A stretch of 64,000 nucleotides of DNA from Hyphomicrobiales bacterium. Its GTDB lineage: Bacteria > Pseudomonadota > Alphaproteobacteria > Rhizobiales > Rhizobiaceae. The DNA is taken from NCBI GenBank assembly GCA_017305935.1, contig JAFKJU010000010.1, positions 124,001 to 188,000 of the forward strand, written 5' to 3'. Both the position numbers and the translations under genes were made by a program. Shown here piece after piece: positions 27,676 to 37,211 of this stretch; position 1 is the first letter of the stretch, and the number at the start of each line of letters is the position of its first letter. The notes beneath the pieces were generated by a model, which had not been told where the DNA came from, ran no database searches, and saw only the letters and a program-made list of their open reading frames with translations.

Positions 27676-29472
27676 AAGCTCCCGCCTGCTCTTGTCCAGC
27701 TCTTCGCTGTAACGCCGCAAGGTATGGGCTTCGCTGAGCTGGCCGATCACGCGGCGCTCGATGAGATCGCTGACCACGGCCAGCGCTTCGCTTTCGGTCG
27801 CATCGAACAGGGCGGCGGCCTGCCGGGCATTCATCGTCGGCAACAACACGTCGTTCTCATAGCGGCGGAAGGCGAGGACGCCCTTTTCGTCCTCCGGCGT
27901 TTCGACGGCCGCGCCATAGACTTCCGGCACCAGAACCAGCCCTGCATAACGGCCGTTCGTATCGGTGAGAATGACACGCTGGGCCGAACCGATCGGGAAT
28001 TTCTTCTTGAAATCCTCCAGGCTGATATCCGCCCAGGCGGTGCGAACGTCAGCACGCATCATCTTGTCGACCGTCAGGTTGCGGATCCAGCCGACGTCAT
28101 GGGCGCTGCGGATGGTTTCGCCGCGCAAATGGAAACGCCAGGTGGCGAAGGAATAACCGAAGGTCGAACGCACGAAAAAGGACGACGCGATGACCGCCGC
28201 CAGCACCAGCACCGTAATCGGAAAATCGCCGGTCGTCTCCAGCGCCAGGAAGGTCATGGTCAAGGGGCCACCGATGACGGCGACCGCCAGCGAACTCATG
28301 CCGACGACCGCGTAGATGACCGGCGTCAGCGTCGCATCGCCGAAATAGGGAGCGCTATAGGCAAAAATCTTGCCGAGCAGCGCCCCCATGAACAGCGAGG
28401 CGAAAAACAAGCCGCCGCGGAAGCCCGAGCCGATGGAAATCGCCGAAGCCACGGCCTTGAGCAGCAGAATGGTCACGAGGCCGGAGATCGTCACCTCGGT
28501 CGCCAGGTTGAGATGCATCGCGCCGTGCCCGCCCGACAGTACCTGCGGCGAGACGAAAGCCAGCAGCCCGACGGCGATGCCCCCCAGCAGCGGCCGCACG
28601 GTCGGCGCGATGGCGCTCTGGCGCGCCACCTCCTCGATGAAGGCGACGCCCTTCATGAGCAGGATGCCCGCGCCGCCGCAGACAAGGCCGAGCGCCAGCG
28701 CCGGTATGTAATCCGCCGGCACGACCGCGCCGAAGTGCCCGACATCGATCTCGAAGCTGCTGGCCGAAAACAGCCGTGCGACGAGATTGGCGATCAGCGC
28801 CGAGACGACGACCGGCGTCAGCGAGGCGATGGTATAGGCCCCGACGATCAGCTCGAAGGCATAGAATGCGCCGGTCAGCGGCGCATTGAAGGCGGCGGCG
28901 ATGGCGCCCGACGCGCCGCAGCCGACGAGTATGCGCATGTCCGAACGGCGCAGGTTGAGCTTGACGCCGAGTTTCGAGGCAAGGCCTGCCGCAAGCTGCG
29001 TATAGCCGGCCTCCATGCCGACCGACGCCCCGAACCCGTTCGACAGGATGTTCTGCACCGCGACGAGAATGCTGTCGGTCAGCGACAACCGGCCGCCATG
29101 CAGGGCATTGGCCTCGATCGGGTCGATCAGCGGCCGCTTGCGCCGGCGCGCCAGGACGAGCAGCAACAGCCCCAGCAACGCCCCGCCGCAGACCGGCGCC
29201 GAAAGCAGCACAAGCTTGTCCTCGATCAACGAGGCGCTAAGGCGTTCGGACGGATCGATCTTGAACACCGCCTGGTGCATGGCCGCGGCGATCATGCTCA
29301 TCGCCGTCACCGTCAGGCCGGCGGCGACGCCGACCAGCATGGCGGCAAGCACGAGTCCCAGTTCGCTGCGCCGCGTCAGCAGCCGGAAGCCGGCCGGCGA
29401 AAACAGGCCGCGAAGGGAACGCAACTCGACGGGCAGGACGTTCATTCGCCCGAAAAATTTAGGAAATTGCAT
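27661..29472 (-). CDS. CLC-family chloride channel or antiporter with C-terminal CBS region
   Basis: Membrane protein of about 603 residues. The CLC fold is recognised from VGMEAGYTQLAAG (equivalent of GREGP, with the gating Glu kept), GCGASGAIAAAFNAPLTGAFYAFE, SGGHGAMH and GSGFRGGLFFASLFMGALLG. The selectivity loops differ from the well-known GSGIP and GIFAP, as in the ClcB-like branch, so ion preference and exchange mode are open. After about residue 470 a cytosolic part with CBS-like repeats (VDKMMRADVRTAW, VILTDTNGRYAGLV) may sense nucleotides. Start is uncertain: ATG at 29472 is used, ATG at 29445 is possible, and neither has a good ribosome site. Confidence 0.85.
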   Translation of the reverse strand: MQFPKFFGRMNVLPVELRSLRGLFSPAGFRLLTRRSELGLVLAAMLVGVAAGLTVTAMSMIAAAMHQAVFKIDPSERLSASLIEDKLVLLSAPVCGGALLGLLLLVLARRRKRPLIDPIEANALHGGRLSLTDSILVAVQNILSNGFGASVGMEAGYTQLAAGLASKLGVKLNLRRSDMRILVGCGASGAIAAAFNAPLTGAFYAFELIVGAYTIASLTPVVVSALIANLVARLFSASSFEIDVGHFGAVVPADYIPALALGLVCGGAGILLMKGVAFIEEVARQSAIAPTVRPLLGGIAVGLLAFVSPQVLSGGHGAMHLNLATEVTISGLVTILLLKAVASAISIGSGFRGGLFFASLFMGALLGKIFAYSAPYFGDATLTPVIYAVVGMSSLAVAVIGGPLTMTFLALETTGDFPITVLVLAAVIASSFFVRSTFGYSFATWRFHLRGETIRSAHDVGWIRNLTVDKMMRADVRTAWADISLEDFKKKFPIGSAQRVILTDTNGRYAGLVLVPEVYGAAVETPEDEKGVLAFRRYENDVLLPTMNARQAAALFDATESEALAVVSDLIERRVIGQLSEAHTLRRYSEELDKSRRELSGEL

Positions 29473-29657
29473 ATCTGACGCGCCAGAAACTGCAGCAGCC
29501 CATCGGGCCTTTAAAACGGCCCGCCACGGATGGCATAGCCCGAATGCAAGCGCAAGCCTAAACCATGTGCCTCGCGCCGATCCGTCCACCCACGCCACCT
29601 GCGCCCTTCAAGGCGACGCACGGGGCAGACGGGAGGGGCAGCATGCCCCTCACCCGC

Positions 29658-31241
29658 TCACGCCGCCTTGACGACGTGGTATTCCTTGATGGCGACCATC
29701 TTGATCGCCGGATAGCGCTCCGCTTCATAGCGCAGCGAAAACGCATCCTGCGCCAGGAACACAGGGTCGCCATCGAGATCGCGGGCGATGTCGCCGCGGC
29801 GCTGGGTGACGAATTTTTCCAGATCCGCCGGCTGATCGGCGGAAATCCAGCGGCAGACCGAGAAACGCGACATTTCGAAGGAGACCGGCAGGCCGTATTC
29901 GGCCATCAGCCGCTCCTTCAACACGTCGAGCTGCAGCGCGCCGACGACGCCGACGATGGCCGGCGAGCCGTCTTCCGGCGAGAAGAGCTGCACGACGCCC
30001 TCTTCCGCCATCTGGTGCAGGGCTTCCTTGAGCTTCTTCGCCTTCATCGCATCCTCAAGCCGCACGCGGCGCAGGATTTCCGGCGAGAAGTTCGGCACGC
30101 CCTGGAAGACAAGCGCCTCGCCTTCGGTCAGCGTATCGCCGATGCGCAGCGTGCCGTGGTTGGGAATGCCGACGACGTCGCCGGCATAGGCGGTATCGGC
30201 CAGCTGGCGCTGCGAGGCGAAGAAGAATTGCGGCGCCGTCAGGCCCATCTGCTTGCCGGTGCGCGCCAGCCGCGCCTTCATGCCGCGCTCCAGCTTGCCG
30301 GAGCAGACGCGGGCAAAGGCGATGCGGTCGCGATGGTTCGGGTCCATGTTCGCCTGGATCTTGAAGACGAAGGCGGTCATCTTGTCTTCGGCGGCATGCA
30401 CGGTGCGGATATCCGCCACCTGGTCACGCGGCGGCGGCGCGAAATCGCCGAGCGCATTGATGAGGTCGCGCACCCCGAAATTGCGCAGCGCCGAGCCGAA
30501 GAACACCGGCGTCATATGGCCCTCAAGAAACGTCTTGCGGTTGAACGGGCGGCAGGCCTCGATGGCGAGCGACGTTTCCTCGATGAAATCGGCGCGCTCG
30601 TTTTCCGGCAAGCGGTTGGAGGCGCTTTCCGGACCGTTGACCGGCGTGCGCTTCTCCTCGGTGTCCGACCCGCGCACCGAATTGCTGGCGAGGTGATAGG
30701 AGCCGCAAAAAGTCTTGGAGCGGCCGATCGGCCAGGTGATCGGCGCGGTGTCCAGCGCCAGCTTTTCCTCGACCTCGTCGAGAATCTCGAAGGGATCGCG
30801 GCTTTCGCGGTCCATCTTGTTGATGAAGGTGATGATCGGGATGTCGCGCATGCGGCAGACTTCGAACAGTTTCAGCGTCCGCGGCTCGATGCCCTTGGCG
30901 GCGTCGATGACCATGACGGCGGCATCGACCGCCGTCAGCGTGCGATAGGTGTCGTCGGCGAAGTCTTCGTGACCGGGCGTATCGAGGATGTTGAAGACAT
31001 GGCCGTCATATTCGAAGGTCATCACCGAGGTGACGACCGAGATGCCGCGTTCGCGCTCGATCTTCATCCAGTCCGAGCGGGTCTGCATGCGGTCCTTCTT
31101 CGCCTTGACTTCGCCGGCGAGCTGGATGGCGCCACCGAACAGCAGCAGCTTTTCGGTCAGCGTCGTCTTGCCCGCATCCGGGTGGGCGATAATAGCGAAG
31201 GTGCGGCGGCGGGAGACCGCCTCGGCAAGGGTTTCGGCCAT
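29658..31241 (-). CDS. prfC: Peptide chain release factor 3
   Basis: GTPase that removes RF1/RF2 from the ribosome after termination, 527 residues, the normal length for RF3. GTP-binding motifs: AHPDAGKTT (about residues 20-28), effector region RGISVVTSVMTF, DTPGHEDFADDT and NKMDRE. Domain II with ALRNFGVRDLINAL and the RF3-specific C-terminal region VSFEMSRFSVCRWI follow. It stands alone between the CLC gene and the divergent dut gene, and has GGAA before the ATG. Confidence 0.97.
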   Translation of the reverse strand: MAETLAEAVSRRRTFAIIAHPDAGKTTLTEKLLLFGGAIQLAGEVKAKKDRMQTRSDWMKIERERGISVVTSVMTFEYDGHVFNILDTPGHEDFADDTYRTLTAVDAAVMVIDAAKGIEPRTLKLFEVCRMRDIPIITFINKMDRESRDPFEILDEVEEKLALDTAPITWPIGRSKTFCGSYHLASNSVRGSDTEEKRTPVNGPESASNRLPENERADFIEETSLAIEACRPFNRKTFLEGHMTPVFFGSALRNFGVRDLINALGDFAPPPRDQVADIRTVHAAEDKMTAFVFKIQANMDPNHRDRIAFARVCSGKLERGMKARLARTGKQMGLTAPQFFFASQRQLADTAYAGDVVGIPNHGTLRIGDTLTEGEALVFQGVPNFSPEILRRVRLEDAMKAKKLKEALHQMAEEGVVQLFSPEDGSPAIVGVVGALQLDVLKERLMAEYGLPVSFEMSRFSVCRWISADQPADLEKFVTQRRGDIARDLDGDPVFLAQDAFSLRYEAERYPAIKMVAIKEYHVVKAA

Positions 31242-31331
31242 GGTTTTCCAGGAATTCCTTGATGAGTTGGCGACTATCTAGCGTCTCGGACGCCAATATG
31301 CAATTGACCGGGAAGCAACAGGGAGCCATCC

Positions 31332-31796
31332 ATGCAAGAGATCCTCGGGCCGACACTGGCCCTCATCCGCCTTCCCCATGGCGCGGGCATCGCCCTTCCC
31401 GCCTATGAAAGCGCCGGCGCCGCCGGCATGGACCTGCGCGCCGCCGTGCCGCAGGATGCACCGCTTTCGTTGGCGCCCGGCGAGCGCACATTGGTGCCGA
31501 CCGGCTTCATCTTTGAAATCCCTGCCGGTTTCGAAGGCCAGGTGCGGCCGCGCTCCGGCCTTGCCTTCAAGAACGGCATCACCTGCCTCAACACCCCCGG
31601 CACCATCGACAGCGATTATCGCGGCGAGGTCAAGGTGCTGCTGGTCAATCTCGGCACCGAGACCTTCGTCATCGAGCGCGGCATGCGCATTGCCCAGATG
31701 CTGGTGTCGCCGGTGGTGCAAGCACGGATCATCGAGGCCACAAGCGCCAGCGAGACCGGGCGCGGTGCCGGCGGCTTCGGCTCGACCGGCGTATGA
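31332..31796 (+). CDS. dut: dUTP diphosphatase
   Basis: Hydrolyses dUTP to dUMP and pyrophosphate, keeping uracil out of DNA and feeding dTMP synthesis. 154 residues, the usual trimeric dUTPase size. All five motifs are visible: [39 protein letters not shown] and the C-terminal [11 protein letters not shown] that closes over the nucleotide. Divergent from prfC and overlapping the next gene by 4 bp (ATGA), so the two are probably translated together. Confidence 0.98.
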   Translation: MQEILGPTLALIRLPHGAGIALPAYESAGAAGMDLRAAVPQDAPLSLAPGERTLVPTGFIFEIPAGFEGQVRPRSGLAFKNGITCLNTPGTIDSDYRGEVKVLLVNLGTETFVIERGMRIAQMLVSPVVQARIIEATSASETGRGAGGFGSTGV

Positions 31797-32692
31797 GCGC
31801 GCCGCTCGCCTTCCCCGACCTGACCTTCCTGCAGGATTATTTCGACGATCCCGCCGGCTGGAAGGCCATCGGCGATCTGCTGAAGACGGTGTTCGGCGTC
31901 GATATCGGCCCGCTCGACGCGCTCGGCGGGCATGATCGCTCCAACATGCCCTCTGCCTATTTCGATGCCGAGGGACGCTGCGTCGCCAATTTCGCCGCCT
32001 TCTCCATGCCGCTGGTCATCGATGGCCGCCGGGTGCGGGCCGCCGCCTGGCAATCCGGCGCGGTGCTTCCCGAATTTCGCGGGCGCGGGCTGTTTCGCGA
32101 GTTGATCCGCATCACGCTGGAACGCTGCGAACAGGCCGGCTTCGAGGCCATCGTGCTCTATACCGACAAGCCGGCGCTCTACGAGCCCTATGGCTTCGTG
32201 ACGTTCCGGGAACAATCCTTCACCGGCCCCGCGCCTGCGCCGGGCAACGCCTTCGCGACGGCACGCAGGCTGTCGGTCGAAAACCCAGTCGATCTCGCCC
32301 TGCTGCGCGAAACGCTTGCCCGCCGCACGCCGGTTTCGAACCGGATCGCTGTCTGCGACCAGAGCCTGATGTTCCTGCTGAACGCCTATCTGCTGGAGGA
32401 CGTGACACTGTCTTGGCTGGAGGCCGAGCAGGCGGTCATTGCCTGGCGCCAACCGCAGGCCGACCGTTTCGAGCTGCTGGATATCGTCGCGGCCGACATT
32501 CCGGCGCTGGACACCATCATCGCCGGTCTTGGTCTCGCGCCAACAATCGTGACCGTGCAGTTTCCGCCGGATCGTCTCGGCTGGGAGGAGACGGCAAGCG
32601 CGGTCGACGGCGATCTGGTGTTCATGATGCGCGGGCCGCAGGCGCTGATGCCGCAGGCGCCGTTCCGGCTGTCGCCAATGGCGGAGTTCTGA
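31793..32692 (+). CDS. GNAT-family N-acetyltransferase
   Basis: Cytosolic acetyl-CoA-dependent acyltransferase, 299 residues. The GNAT core lies around residues 45-150 with the acetyl-CoA loop [14 protein letters not shown] and the following [16 protein letters not shown] second, less conserved domain of about 130 residues follows, giving a layout like Eis-type enzymes. Start ATG overlaps the dut stop. The acceptor substrate is unknown, and the pairing with dut is probably just co-expression. Confidence 0.85.
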   Translation: MSAPLAFPDLTFLQDYFDDPAGWKAIGDLLKTVFGVDIGPLDALGGHDRSNMPSAYFDAEGRCVANFAAFSMPLVIDGRRVRAAAWQSGAVLPEFRGRGLFRELIRITLERCEQAGFEAIVLYTDKPALYEPYGFVTFREQSFTGPAPAPGNAFATARRLSVENPVDLALLRETLARRTPVSNRIAVCDQSLMFLLNAYLLEDVTLSWLEAEQAVIAWRQPQADRFELLDIVAADIPALDTIIAGLGLAPTIVTVQFPPDRLGWEETASAVDGDLVFMMRGPQALMPQAPFRLSPMAEF

Positions 32693-32712
32693 TCGGGAAA
32701 AACCTCCAAAAA

Positions 32713-32880
32713 CCAAAAAGCCTGCCGCGGGAGGAGGTGCGGCAGGCTTTCTGAAAAGAACCGAACAGCAGCTCAAAGGGAGGAGGAGTGCTGCTGTTCC
32801 CTGCAGAGCGCCTTTGGGAGGAGGAGGTGGCACCCTGCAAAATCGAAACACGGGGGAGGAGGTCCGTTGCTTCGATGAAA
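32713..32880 (-). ncRNA. Tandem 'cuckoo' sRNA array: four hairpins with CCTCCTCCC loops
   Basis: On the minus strand four consecutive hairpins each carry CCTCCTCCC in the loop, at 32854-32862, 32816-32824, 32778-32786 and 32729-32737. Stems: ATCGAA/TTCGAT plus an inner ACGG/CCGT (32842-32876), TGCAGAGCGCC/GGCACCCTGCA with two mismatches (32802-32839), GAACAGCAGC/GCTGCTGTTC, perfect (32763-32799), and AAAGCCTGCCGC/GCGGCAGGCTTT, perfect (32717-32750), the last followed by T-rich sequence and acting as terminator. This matches the known family of alphaproteobacterial cuckoo RNAs (CcsR1-4 of Rhodobacter sphaeroides), which have anti-Shine-Dalgarno-like loops, lie behind a DUF1127 gene and act in stress response. 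The DUF1127 gene is indeed 182 bp upstream on the same strand. Confidence 0.88.
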
Positions 32881-32997
32881 AGAGTTATAGCTGAGCTTTC
32901 GCTCACCGGCCAGGCATTTTATTGCATCGCAGCAATGCGTCTTTCGAATAGCTGCATCACACCGCCGTCACGACCGGAATCAACGGGAATCCCGAAA

Positions 32998-33030
32998 ATG
33001 CAAAAGCGCCTGGCGATTGCACAGGCGCTT
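32998..33030 (-). terminator. Second hairpin behind the DUF1127 gene
   Basis: On the minus strand AAGCGCCTG and CAGGCGCTT make a perfect 9-bp stem with a 9-nt loop, followed by TTGCATTTT. With the hairpin just before it, it may cause partial termination between the DUF1127 ORF and the sRNA array. Between 32881 and 32997 I see only short hairpin-like sequence and no gene. Confidence 0.6.
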
Positions 33031-33033
33031 GCA

Positions 33034-33054
33034 AAAGACCGGATTATCTCCGGT
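33034..33054 (-). terminator. Hairpin directly behind the DUF1127 gene
   Basis: On the minus strand ACCGGA-GATAA-TCCGGT followed by CTTTT, 8 bp after the stop codon. A small intrinsic terminator or 3' stabilising hairpin. Confidence 0.55.
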
Positions 33055-33061
33055 TTAGGGT

Positions 33062-33208
33062 TCAGCCGGCGATAGCTGCCTTGGCAACCTGACGGATCTG
33101 GCCGCGGGAGATGCCGAGATCGTTGAGCTCGCGCGTGGACATACGGTCGAGTTCTGCAACGGTCTGACGATACTTGCGCCAATTGTTGAATGAACGTGCG
33201 ATATTCAT
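33062..33208 (-). CDS. DUF1127 small basic protein, CcaF1-like
   Basis: A 48-residue, Arg-rich protein beginning MNIARSFNNWRKYRQTVAEL and containing the DUF1127 core LDRMSTRELNDLGISRGQI. AGAGG lies six bases before the ATG. In Rhodobacter the DUF1127 protein CcaF1, encoded directly upstream of the CcsR1-4 sRNAs, binds RNA and affects sRNA maturation and RNA turnover. Here the same order is found: the gene, two hairpins, then four CCTCCTCCC hairpins on the same strand. The role as RNA-binding partner is inferred from that arrangement and from the family, and stress-controlled transcription (RpoH-type sigma factors) would be expected but no such promoter could be assigned with confidence. Confidence 0.92.
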   Translation of the reverse strand: MNIARSFNNWRKYRQTVAELDRMSTRELNDLGISRGQIRQVAKAAIAG

Positions 33209-33416
33209 GATAGCCTCTTTCTTCGGACTTTCGAAGCCAGCGGCCGATCAGCGGCGCTTCATTTGCTTCGATGGCTGTCTTATACCCCACGCTACGTCCG
33301 ATGAGCAGCGCTAAGCTCTCATCTCACCTATACCGCGTTTGCATAGCTATTTAGCAGTCTGCCTCAATGGCGACCACAAATCGCCTTCTTCCTGAGCATT
33401 CGCAGCAAGAGCCCGG

Positions 33417-33800
33417 TTACAGCCCGGGCTTGACCGAGGGGAATACAGTGCTGCCGTCCGGCTGCTCGGAAGGGCTGACAAGACCCAGTTCCTTCAGTGC
33501 CCGGTGCCAATGGGATTCGTGTTGGCCTTCCGGCCGGCCGTCCGCCTCCCAGATTTCATAGGCGCGCAGGCGCACCGGCTCCTCGTCAAAGACGGAGGCA
33601 TCGTCATCGGCGGTCTTGAAGGCATCGCCGAGATCGCGCTTCTGCGGATCGCTATTGCTCTCGCCGACCGCGTCGCGGGCAGTATCGGGATCGTCCTCGG
33701 CTGGCAGATAGCCGCGAGGCCGGTTTTCCTGCGGGCCTTCCCAGCGCGGGGATTGTTCCGTGGTACCGGGGGCGCCGGTCTTGGGTGTATCGATCGCCAT
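33417..33800 (-). CDS. DUF2934 domain protein
   Basis: Soluble, acidic protein of 127 residues. The first 75 residues are low-complexity and probably disordered, rich in Pro, Asp and Glu. The C-terminal RLRAYEIWEADGRPEGQHESHWHRALKEL pattern (key residues RAYEIWE, GRPEG, HW) is the DUF2934 domain, common in rhizobia and of unknown function. A GGAGAG site precedes the ATG. It lies 51 bp upstream of nothing related: the next gene leftwards is DUF1127 and rightwards, on the same strand, the valine-degradation gene mmsB, after whose stop it starts. Confidence 0.8.
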   Translation of the reverse strand: MAIDTPKTGAPGTTEQSPRWEGPQENRPRGYLPAEDDPDTARDAVGESNSDPQKRDLGDAFKTADDDASVFDEEPVRLRAYEIWEADGRPEGQHESHWHRALKELGLVSPSEQPDGSTVFPSVKPGL

Positions 33801-33851
33801 GATATCTCTCCTCTGTCAAAGAGCTAACCGCCGCCCGACGGGAAAGTTCCG

Positions 33852-34745
33852 TCAACCACGCCTGTCGACGCTTTGGGCGCGGATCATGTCTATGATCGCC
33901 GAAAAATCGCGGTCCGCACCGCCGCTTTCGCTGAACTGCCGATAAAGGCGCAACGCAGCCCGGCCGAGCGGCGTATCCGCACCGCTCACCTCCGCCGCCG
34001 CCTGCGACAAGTCGAGATCCTTCAGCATCAGCGCCGCCGCAAAACCCGGCCGGTAGCCGTCGTTGGAGGGCGCGGTAGGTACGGGGCCGGGCACCGGGCA
34101 ATAGGTGGTCAGCGACCAGCATTGCCCCGACGACACCGAGGCGACATCGAACAGCGCCTGATGCGCAAGCCCCAGCTTTTCCGCCAGCACGAAGGCCTCG
34201 CCGACCGCGATCATCGAAATGCCGAGGATCATGTTGTTGCAGATTTTTGCCGCTTGCCCCATGGACGCGCCGCCACAATGGATGATGCGCTTGCCCATCG
34301 TCTGCAGGATCGGCTCGGCTTTTGCAAAAACCGCCTGCTCGCCGCCAACCATGAAGGTGAGGCCGCCGCTCGCCGCCCCCGCCGTTCCGCCGGAGACCGG
34401 GGCATCCAGCGACGGGCAACTATGGGCGGCCGCCATCGCATGTGCCTGTCGGGCGCTGTCGATATCGATGGTCGAGCAATCGATGAGCAGCGTGCCCTCG
34501 GGCACCAGCGACATGAGCTGCGACCAGACGTTCAGCACATGCCGGCCGGCCGGCAGCATGGTCAGCACCGTGTCGCAGCCGGCGACCGCCTCTTCCAGCG
34601 TATTCGCGACGCGCAGGCCGTTTTGCCGCGCCTGGTCGCCGGCGGCGGAGACGACATCGAAGCCGGTGACGTCATGCCCCGCTTTGGCGAGATTGGCCAC
34701 CATGGGACCGCCCATATGGCCGAGGCCGATGAATCCGATGCTCAT
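33852..34745 (-). CDS. mmsB: 3-hydroxyisobutyrate dehydrogenase
   Basis: Oxidises 3-hydroxyisobutyrate to methylmalonate semialdehyde with NAD in valine breakdown, 297 residues. N-terminal Rossmann domain with IGFIGLGHMGGPMVANL, substrate motif DAPVSGGTAGAASG, and the catalytic Lys in GQAAKICNNMILG (about residue 170). The family's C-terminal DLDLSQAAA and GRAALRLY are present. An AAAGGAGGAG site lies just upstream. It follows the 3-hydroxyisobutyryl-CoA hydrolase gene by 14 bp, so both consecutive valine steps are made together. Confidence 0.95.
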   Translation of the reverse strand: MSIGFIGLGHMGGPMVANLAKAGHDVTGFDVVSAAGDQARQNGLRVANTLEEAVAGCDTVLTMLPAGRHVLNVWSQLMSLVPEGTLLIDCSTIDIDSARQAHAMAAAHSCPSLDAPVSGGTAGAASGGLTFMVGGEQAVFAKAEPILQTMGKRIIHCGGASMGQAAKICNNMILGISMIAVGEAFVLAEKLGLAHQALFDVASVSSGQCWSLTTYCPVPGPVPTAPSNDGYRPGFAAALMLKDLDLSQAAAEVSGADTPLGRAALRLYRQFSESGGADRDFSAIIDMIRAQSVDRRG

Positions 34746-34759
34746 CTTCGTCTCCTCCT

Positions 34760-35824
34760 TTAACCGGAAAACAACCTTTCATGCTCGCTCGGAAAGAAGG
34801 CGGCGATATCCGCCTCGCTGACCGCGTCCAAAGTCGCGGGCTGCCAGCGCGGGTTGCGATCCTTGTCGATGACAGCCGCGCGCACGCCCTCGTAGAAATC
34901 GGGATTGGCGAGCACGGCATCCGTCGCCGCGAATTCCCGCTCAAGGCAATCTTCCAGCCGTGTCGCCCGCCGGCCCAGCCGCAACAGCCGCAGGGTGACA
35001 TGCAGGCTGCGCGGCGATTTCGTGCTCAGCGTCGCCAGCGTCTTGCCGGCGAAATCGCTGTCATCCGCCTCCAGGGCGGCGACGATCGCCTCGACCTTGT
35101 CATAGGCGAACAGCCGGTCGATCGCCGCCATGGAGGGCGCAAGCGTTGCGGCCGGGGCCGGCGCGGTAAGCTGCGCAATCGCCGCCGCGACCTGCGCCGC
35201 ATCGCCGGCCGCCGCCAGCGCCTCGATCAAGGCTTCGCGCCGGTCGGATGCCATGAAATGGTCGGCGAGGCCGAGGGCCATGACATCGCCGGCGCCGACG
35301 ATCTCGCCCGTCAGGCCAAGAAACGTGCCGCCCTCGCCCGGCTGGCGCGTGAGGAACCACGAAGCGCCGACATCGGGAAAGAAACCGATACCAGTTTCCG
35401 GCATGGCAAACCGCGTCTGCTCGGTGACGATGCGATGGCGGGCATAGACGGAAAGCCCGACGCCGCCGCCCATGACGATGCCGTCCATCAGCGCGACGGT
35501 GGGTTTGGGGAAACGGGCGATGCGGGCATCGAGGCGATATTCCTCGCGCCAGAAACGCGTCGCGAGCCCATCGCCGGCCCGGCCGCTGTCATGCATGGCG
35601 CGGATATCGCCACCAGCGCAGAAACCGCGCTCGCCCTCGCCGACGAACAGGACGGCGGCAATGCCGGCATCCGCCTCGAACGCATCCAGCGCGGCGTCGA
35701 TGTCGCGGACCATGCCAAGCGTCAGGCTGTTCAGCGCCTTCGGGCGGTTGAGCCTGACGAGGCCGAGCATGCCGTGGCGCTCGACCAGTGTTTCGGCGGG
35801 GGCGGTGTCAGATATGGAGTGCAT
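34760..35824 (-). CDS. 3-hydroxyisobutyryl-CoA hydrolase (enoyl-CoA hydratase fold)
   Basis: Releases 3-hydroxyisobutyrate from its CoA ester in valine degradation, 354 residues, longer than enoyl-CoA hydratases and typical of HIBCH. The oxyanion-hole segments [14 protein letters not shown] and [13 protein letters not shown] and the catalytic region [18 protein letters not shown] (Glu and Asp) are visible, as is the HIBCH-specific C-terminal helix with [12 protein letters not shown]. The ATG at 35824 overlaps the end of the lpd gene by 17 bp. The next gene downstream is the dehydrogenase for its product. A crotonase acting as hydratase is the less likely alternative. Confidence 0.9.
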   Translation of the reverse strand: MHSISDTAPAETLVERHGMLGLVRLNRPKALNSLTLGMVRDIDAALDAFEADAGIAAVLFVGEGERGFCAGGDIRAMHDSGRAGDGLATRFWREEYRLDARIARFPKPTVALMDGIVMGGGVGLSVYARHRIVTEQTRFAMPETGIGFFPDVGASWFLTRQPGEGGTFLGLTGEIVGAGDVMALGLADHFMASDRREALIEALAAAGDAAQVAAAIAQLTAPAPAATLAPSMAAIDRLFAYDKVEAIVAALEADDSDFAGKTLATLSTKSPRSLHVTLRLLRLGRRATRLEDCLEREFAATDAVLANPDFYEGVRAAVIDKDRNPRWQPATLDAVSEADIAAFFPSEHERLFSG

Positions 35825-37202
35825 GGCCAAGCGCCTTGAATGCAGCCTCCTGGAAGGCTTCGCTGCGAGTAGGATGTGCGTGGATCGTACCGGCAATATC
35901 CTCCAGCCGCGCGCCCATTTCGATGGAAAGCGCAAACGCCGCCGAGAGTTCCGAGATTTCCGCCCCGACCGCCTGCAGGCCGAGCACCAGATGATTGTCG
36001 GCGCGGGCGACGATGCGCACGAAGCCCTCCTCCTCCCCCGTGGTCAAGGCCCGGCCATTGGCGGCGAAGGGGAAACGCGCCACCTTGACGTCGAGCCCCT
36101 GCGCCTGTGCCTCGGCCGGCGACAGGCCGGCGCTGACGATCTGCGGATCGGTGAAGCAGACGGCGGGAATGCAGCGTTTGTCCCAGACGCGTTTCGCCCC
36201 CGAGACGATTTCGGCCACCATCTCTCCCTGCGCCATGGCGCGATGCGCCAGCATCGGCTCGCCGGTAACGTCGCCGATGGCGAAGACGCCGCGCATCGAG
36301 GTGCGGCAGCGGTCGTCGATGCGGATGAAGCGGCCGGCGCGGTCGAGATCCAGTTCCTCGATGCCCCAGCCGTCGATGGACGGCCGGCGGCCGACAGTGA
36401 CGAGGATACGGTCAGCGGCCAAGGTTTGCTTGTCTTTGTCAGTGCGCACCACAATGCCCGCCCCGTCCGGCGCGAGCCCTTCGGCGCTTGCCCCGAGCAT
36501 CACGCGGATGCCCAGCCTGTCGAGCCGCGCCATCACCGGCTTCACCAGTTCCTCGTCGTACTGCGGCAGAAGCTGCCGCGTCGCCTCGACCACAGTCACC
36601 TCGGTACCCAGCTTGGCGAAGGCGGTGCCGAGTTCGAGGCCGATATAGCCGCCGCCGACCACCACCAGCCGGCGCGGCACCTCGCGCAAGGCCAAGGCCT
36701 CGGTCGAGGAAATCACCGGCCCGCCGAAGGGCAGCGACGGCAAGGCGACCGGCTCCGAACCGGTGGCGATGACCACCGCCTCGGCGCGAACCATCTGCAT
36801 GCCGGTCTCGGTCTCGACCTCGACCGTCTTGCCGTCGCGAAACCGCGCCGTGCCATGCAGGATTTTGACCCGCGCCCGCTGCAACAACCCGGTGACGCCG
36901 CCGCTGAGCCGGCCGACGATGCCGTCCTTCCAGTCGATTGCGGCGCCGAGATCGATGTCCGGCGTCTGGACTTTTATGCCGAACATCCCCTTCCCCTCCG
37001 CCATTTTTCGCACGGATTGGAAAGATTCGGCGACATGGATCAGCGCCTTCGAGGGAATGCAGCCGACGGTCAGGCAAGTGCCGCCCGGCCGGCGGCGCTC
37101 GACGATGACGGTATCGATGCCGAGCTGGCCGGCGCGGATGGCGCAGGCGTAGCCGCCGGGGCCGGCGCCGATGACGAGAAGCTTGCAGGTGATCTCTTTC
37201 AT
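35808..37202 (-). CDS. lpdV: Dihydrolipoyl dehydrogenase (E3) of the branched-chain complex
   Basis: FAD/NAD disulfide oxidoreductase that reoxidises dihydrolipoyl groups of the E2 subunit, 464 residues. FAD site [19 protein letters not shown], redox-active disulfide [15 protein letters not shown] (Cys-x4-Cys, about residues 42-47), NAD site [13 protein letters not shown] and the C-terminal catalytic AHPTRSEAF (His). It is the last gene of the bkd group, 9 bp behind the E2 gene, and is therefore the dedicated E3 rather than the pyruvate dehydrogenase copy. Confidence 0.96.
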   Translation of the reverse strand: MKEITCKLLVIGAGPGGYACAIRAGQLGIDTVIVERRRPGGTCLTVGCIPSKALIHVAESFQSVRKMAEGKGMFGIKVQTPDIDLGAAIDWKDGIVGRLSGGVTGLLQRARVKILHGTARFRDGKTVEVETETGMQMVRAEAVVIATGSEPVALPSLPFGGPVISSTEALALREVPRRLVVVGGGYIGLELGTAFAKLGTEVTVVEATRQLLPQYDEELVKPVMARLDRLGIRVMLGASAEGLAPDGAGIVVRTDKDKQTLAADRILVTVGRRPSIDGWGIEELDLDRAGRFIRIDDRCRTSMRGVFAIGDVTGEPMLAHRAMAQGEMVAEIVSGAKRVWDKRCIPAVCFTDPQIVSAGLSPAEAQAQGLDVKVARFPFAANGRALTTGEEEGFVRIVARADNHLVLGLQAVGAEISELSAAFALSIEMGARLEDIAGTIHAHPTRSEAFQEAAFKALGHALHI

Positions 37203-37211
37203 GGCCGGCCC

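Noticed and set aside
32729-32862. Repeated GGGAGGAGG motifs read as a CRISPR array or plus-strand ribosome sites
   Set aside because: Repeats are only 9 bp inside unlike stems, there are no spacers of constant length or cas genes, and no ORFs follow the motifs on the plus strand. The minus-strand hairpin model explains them.
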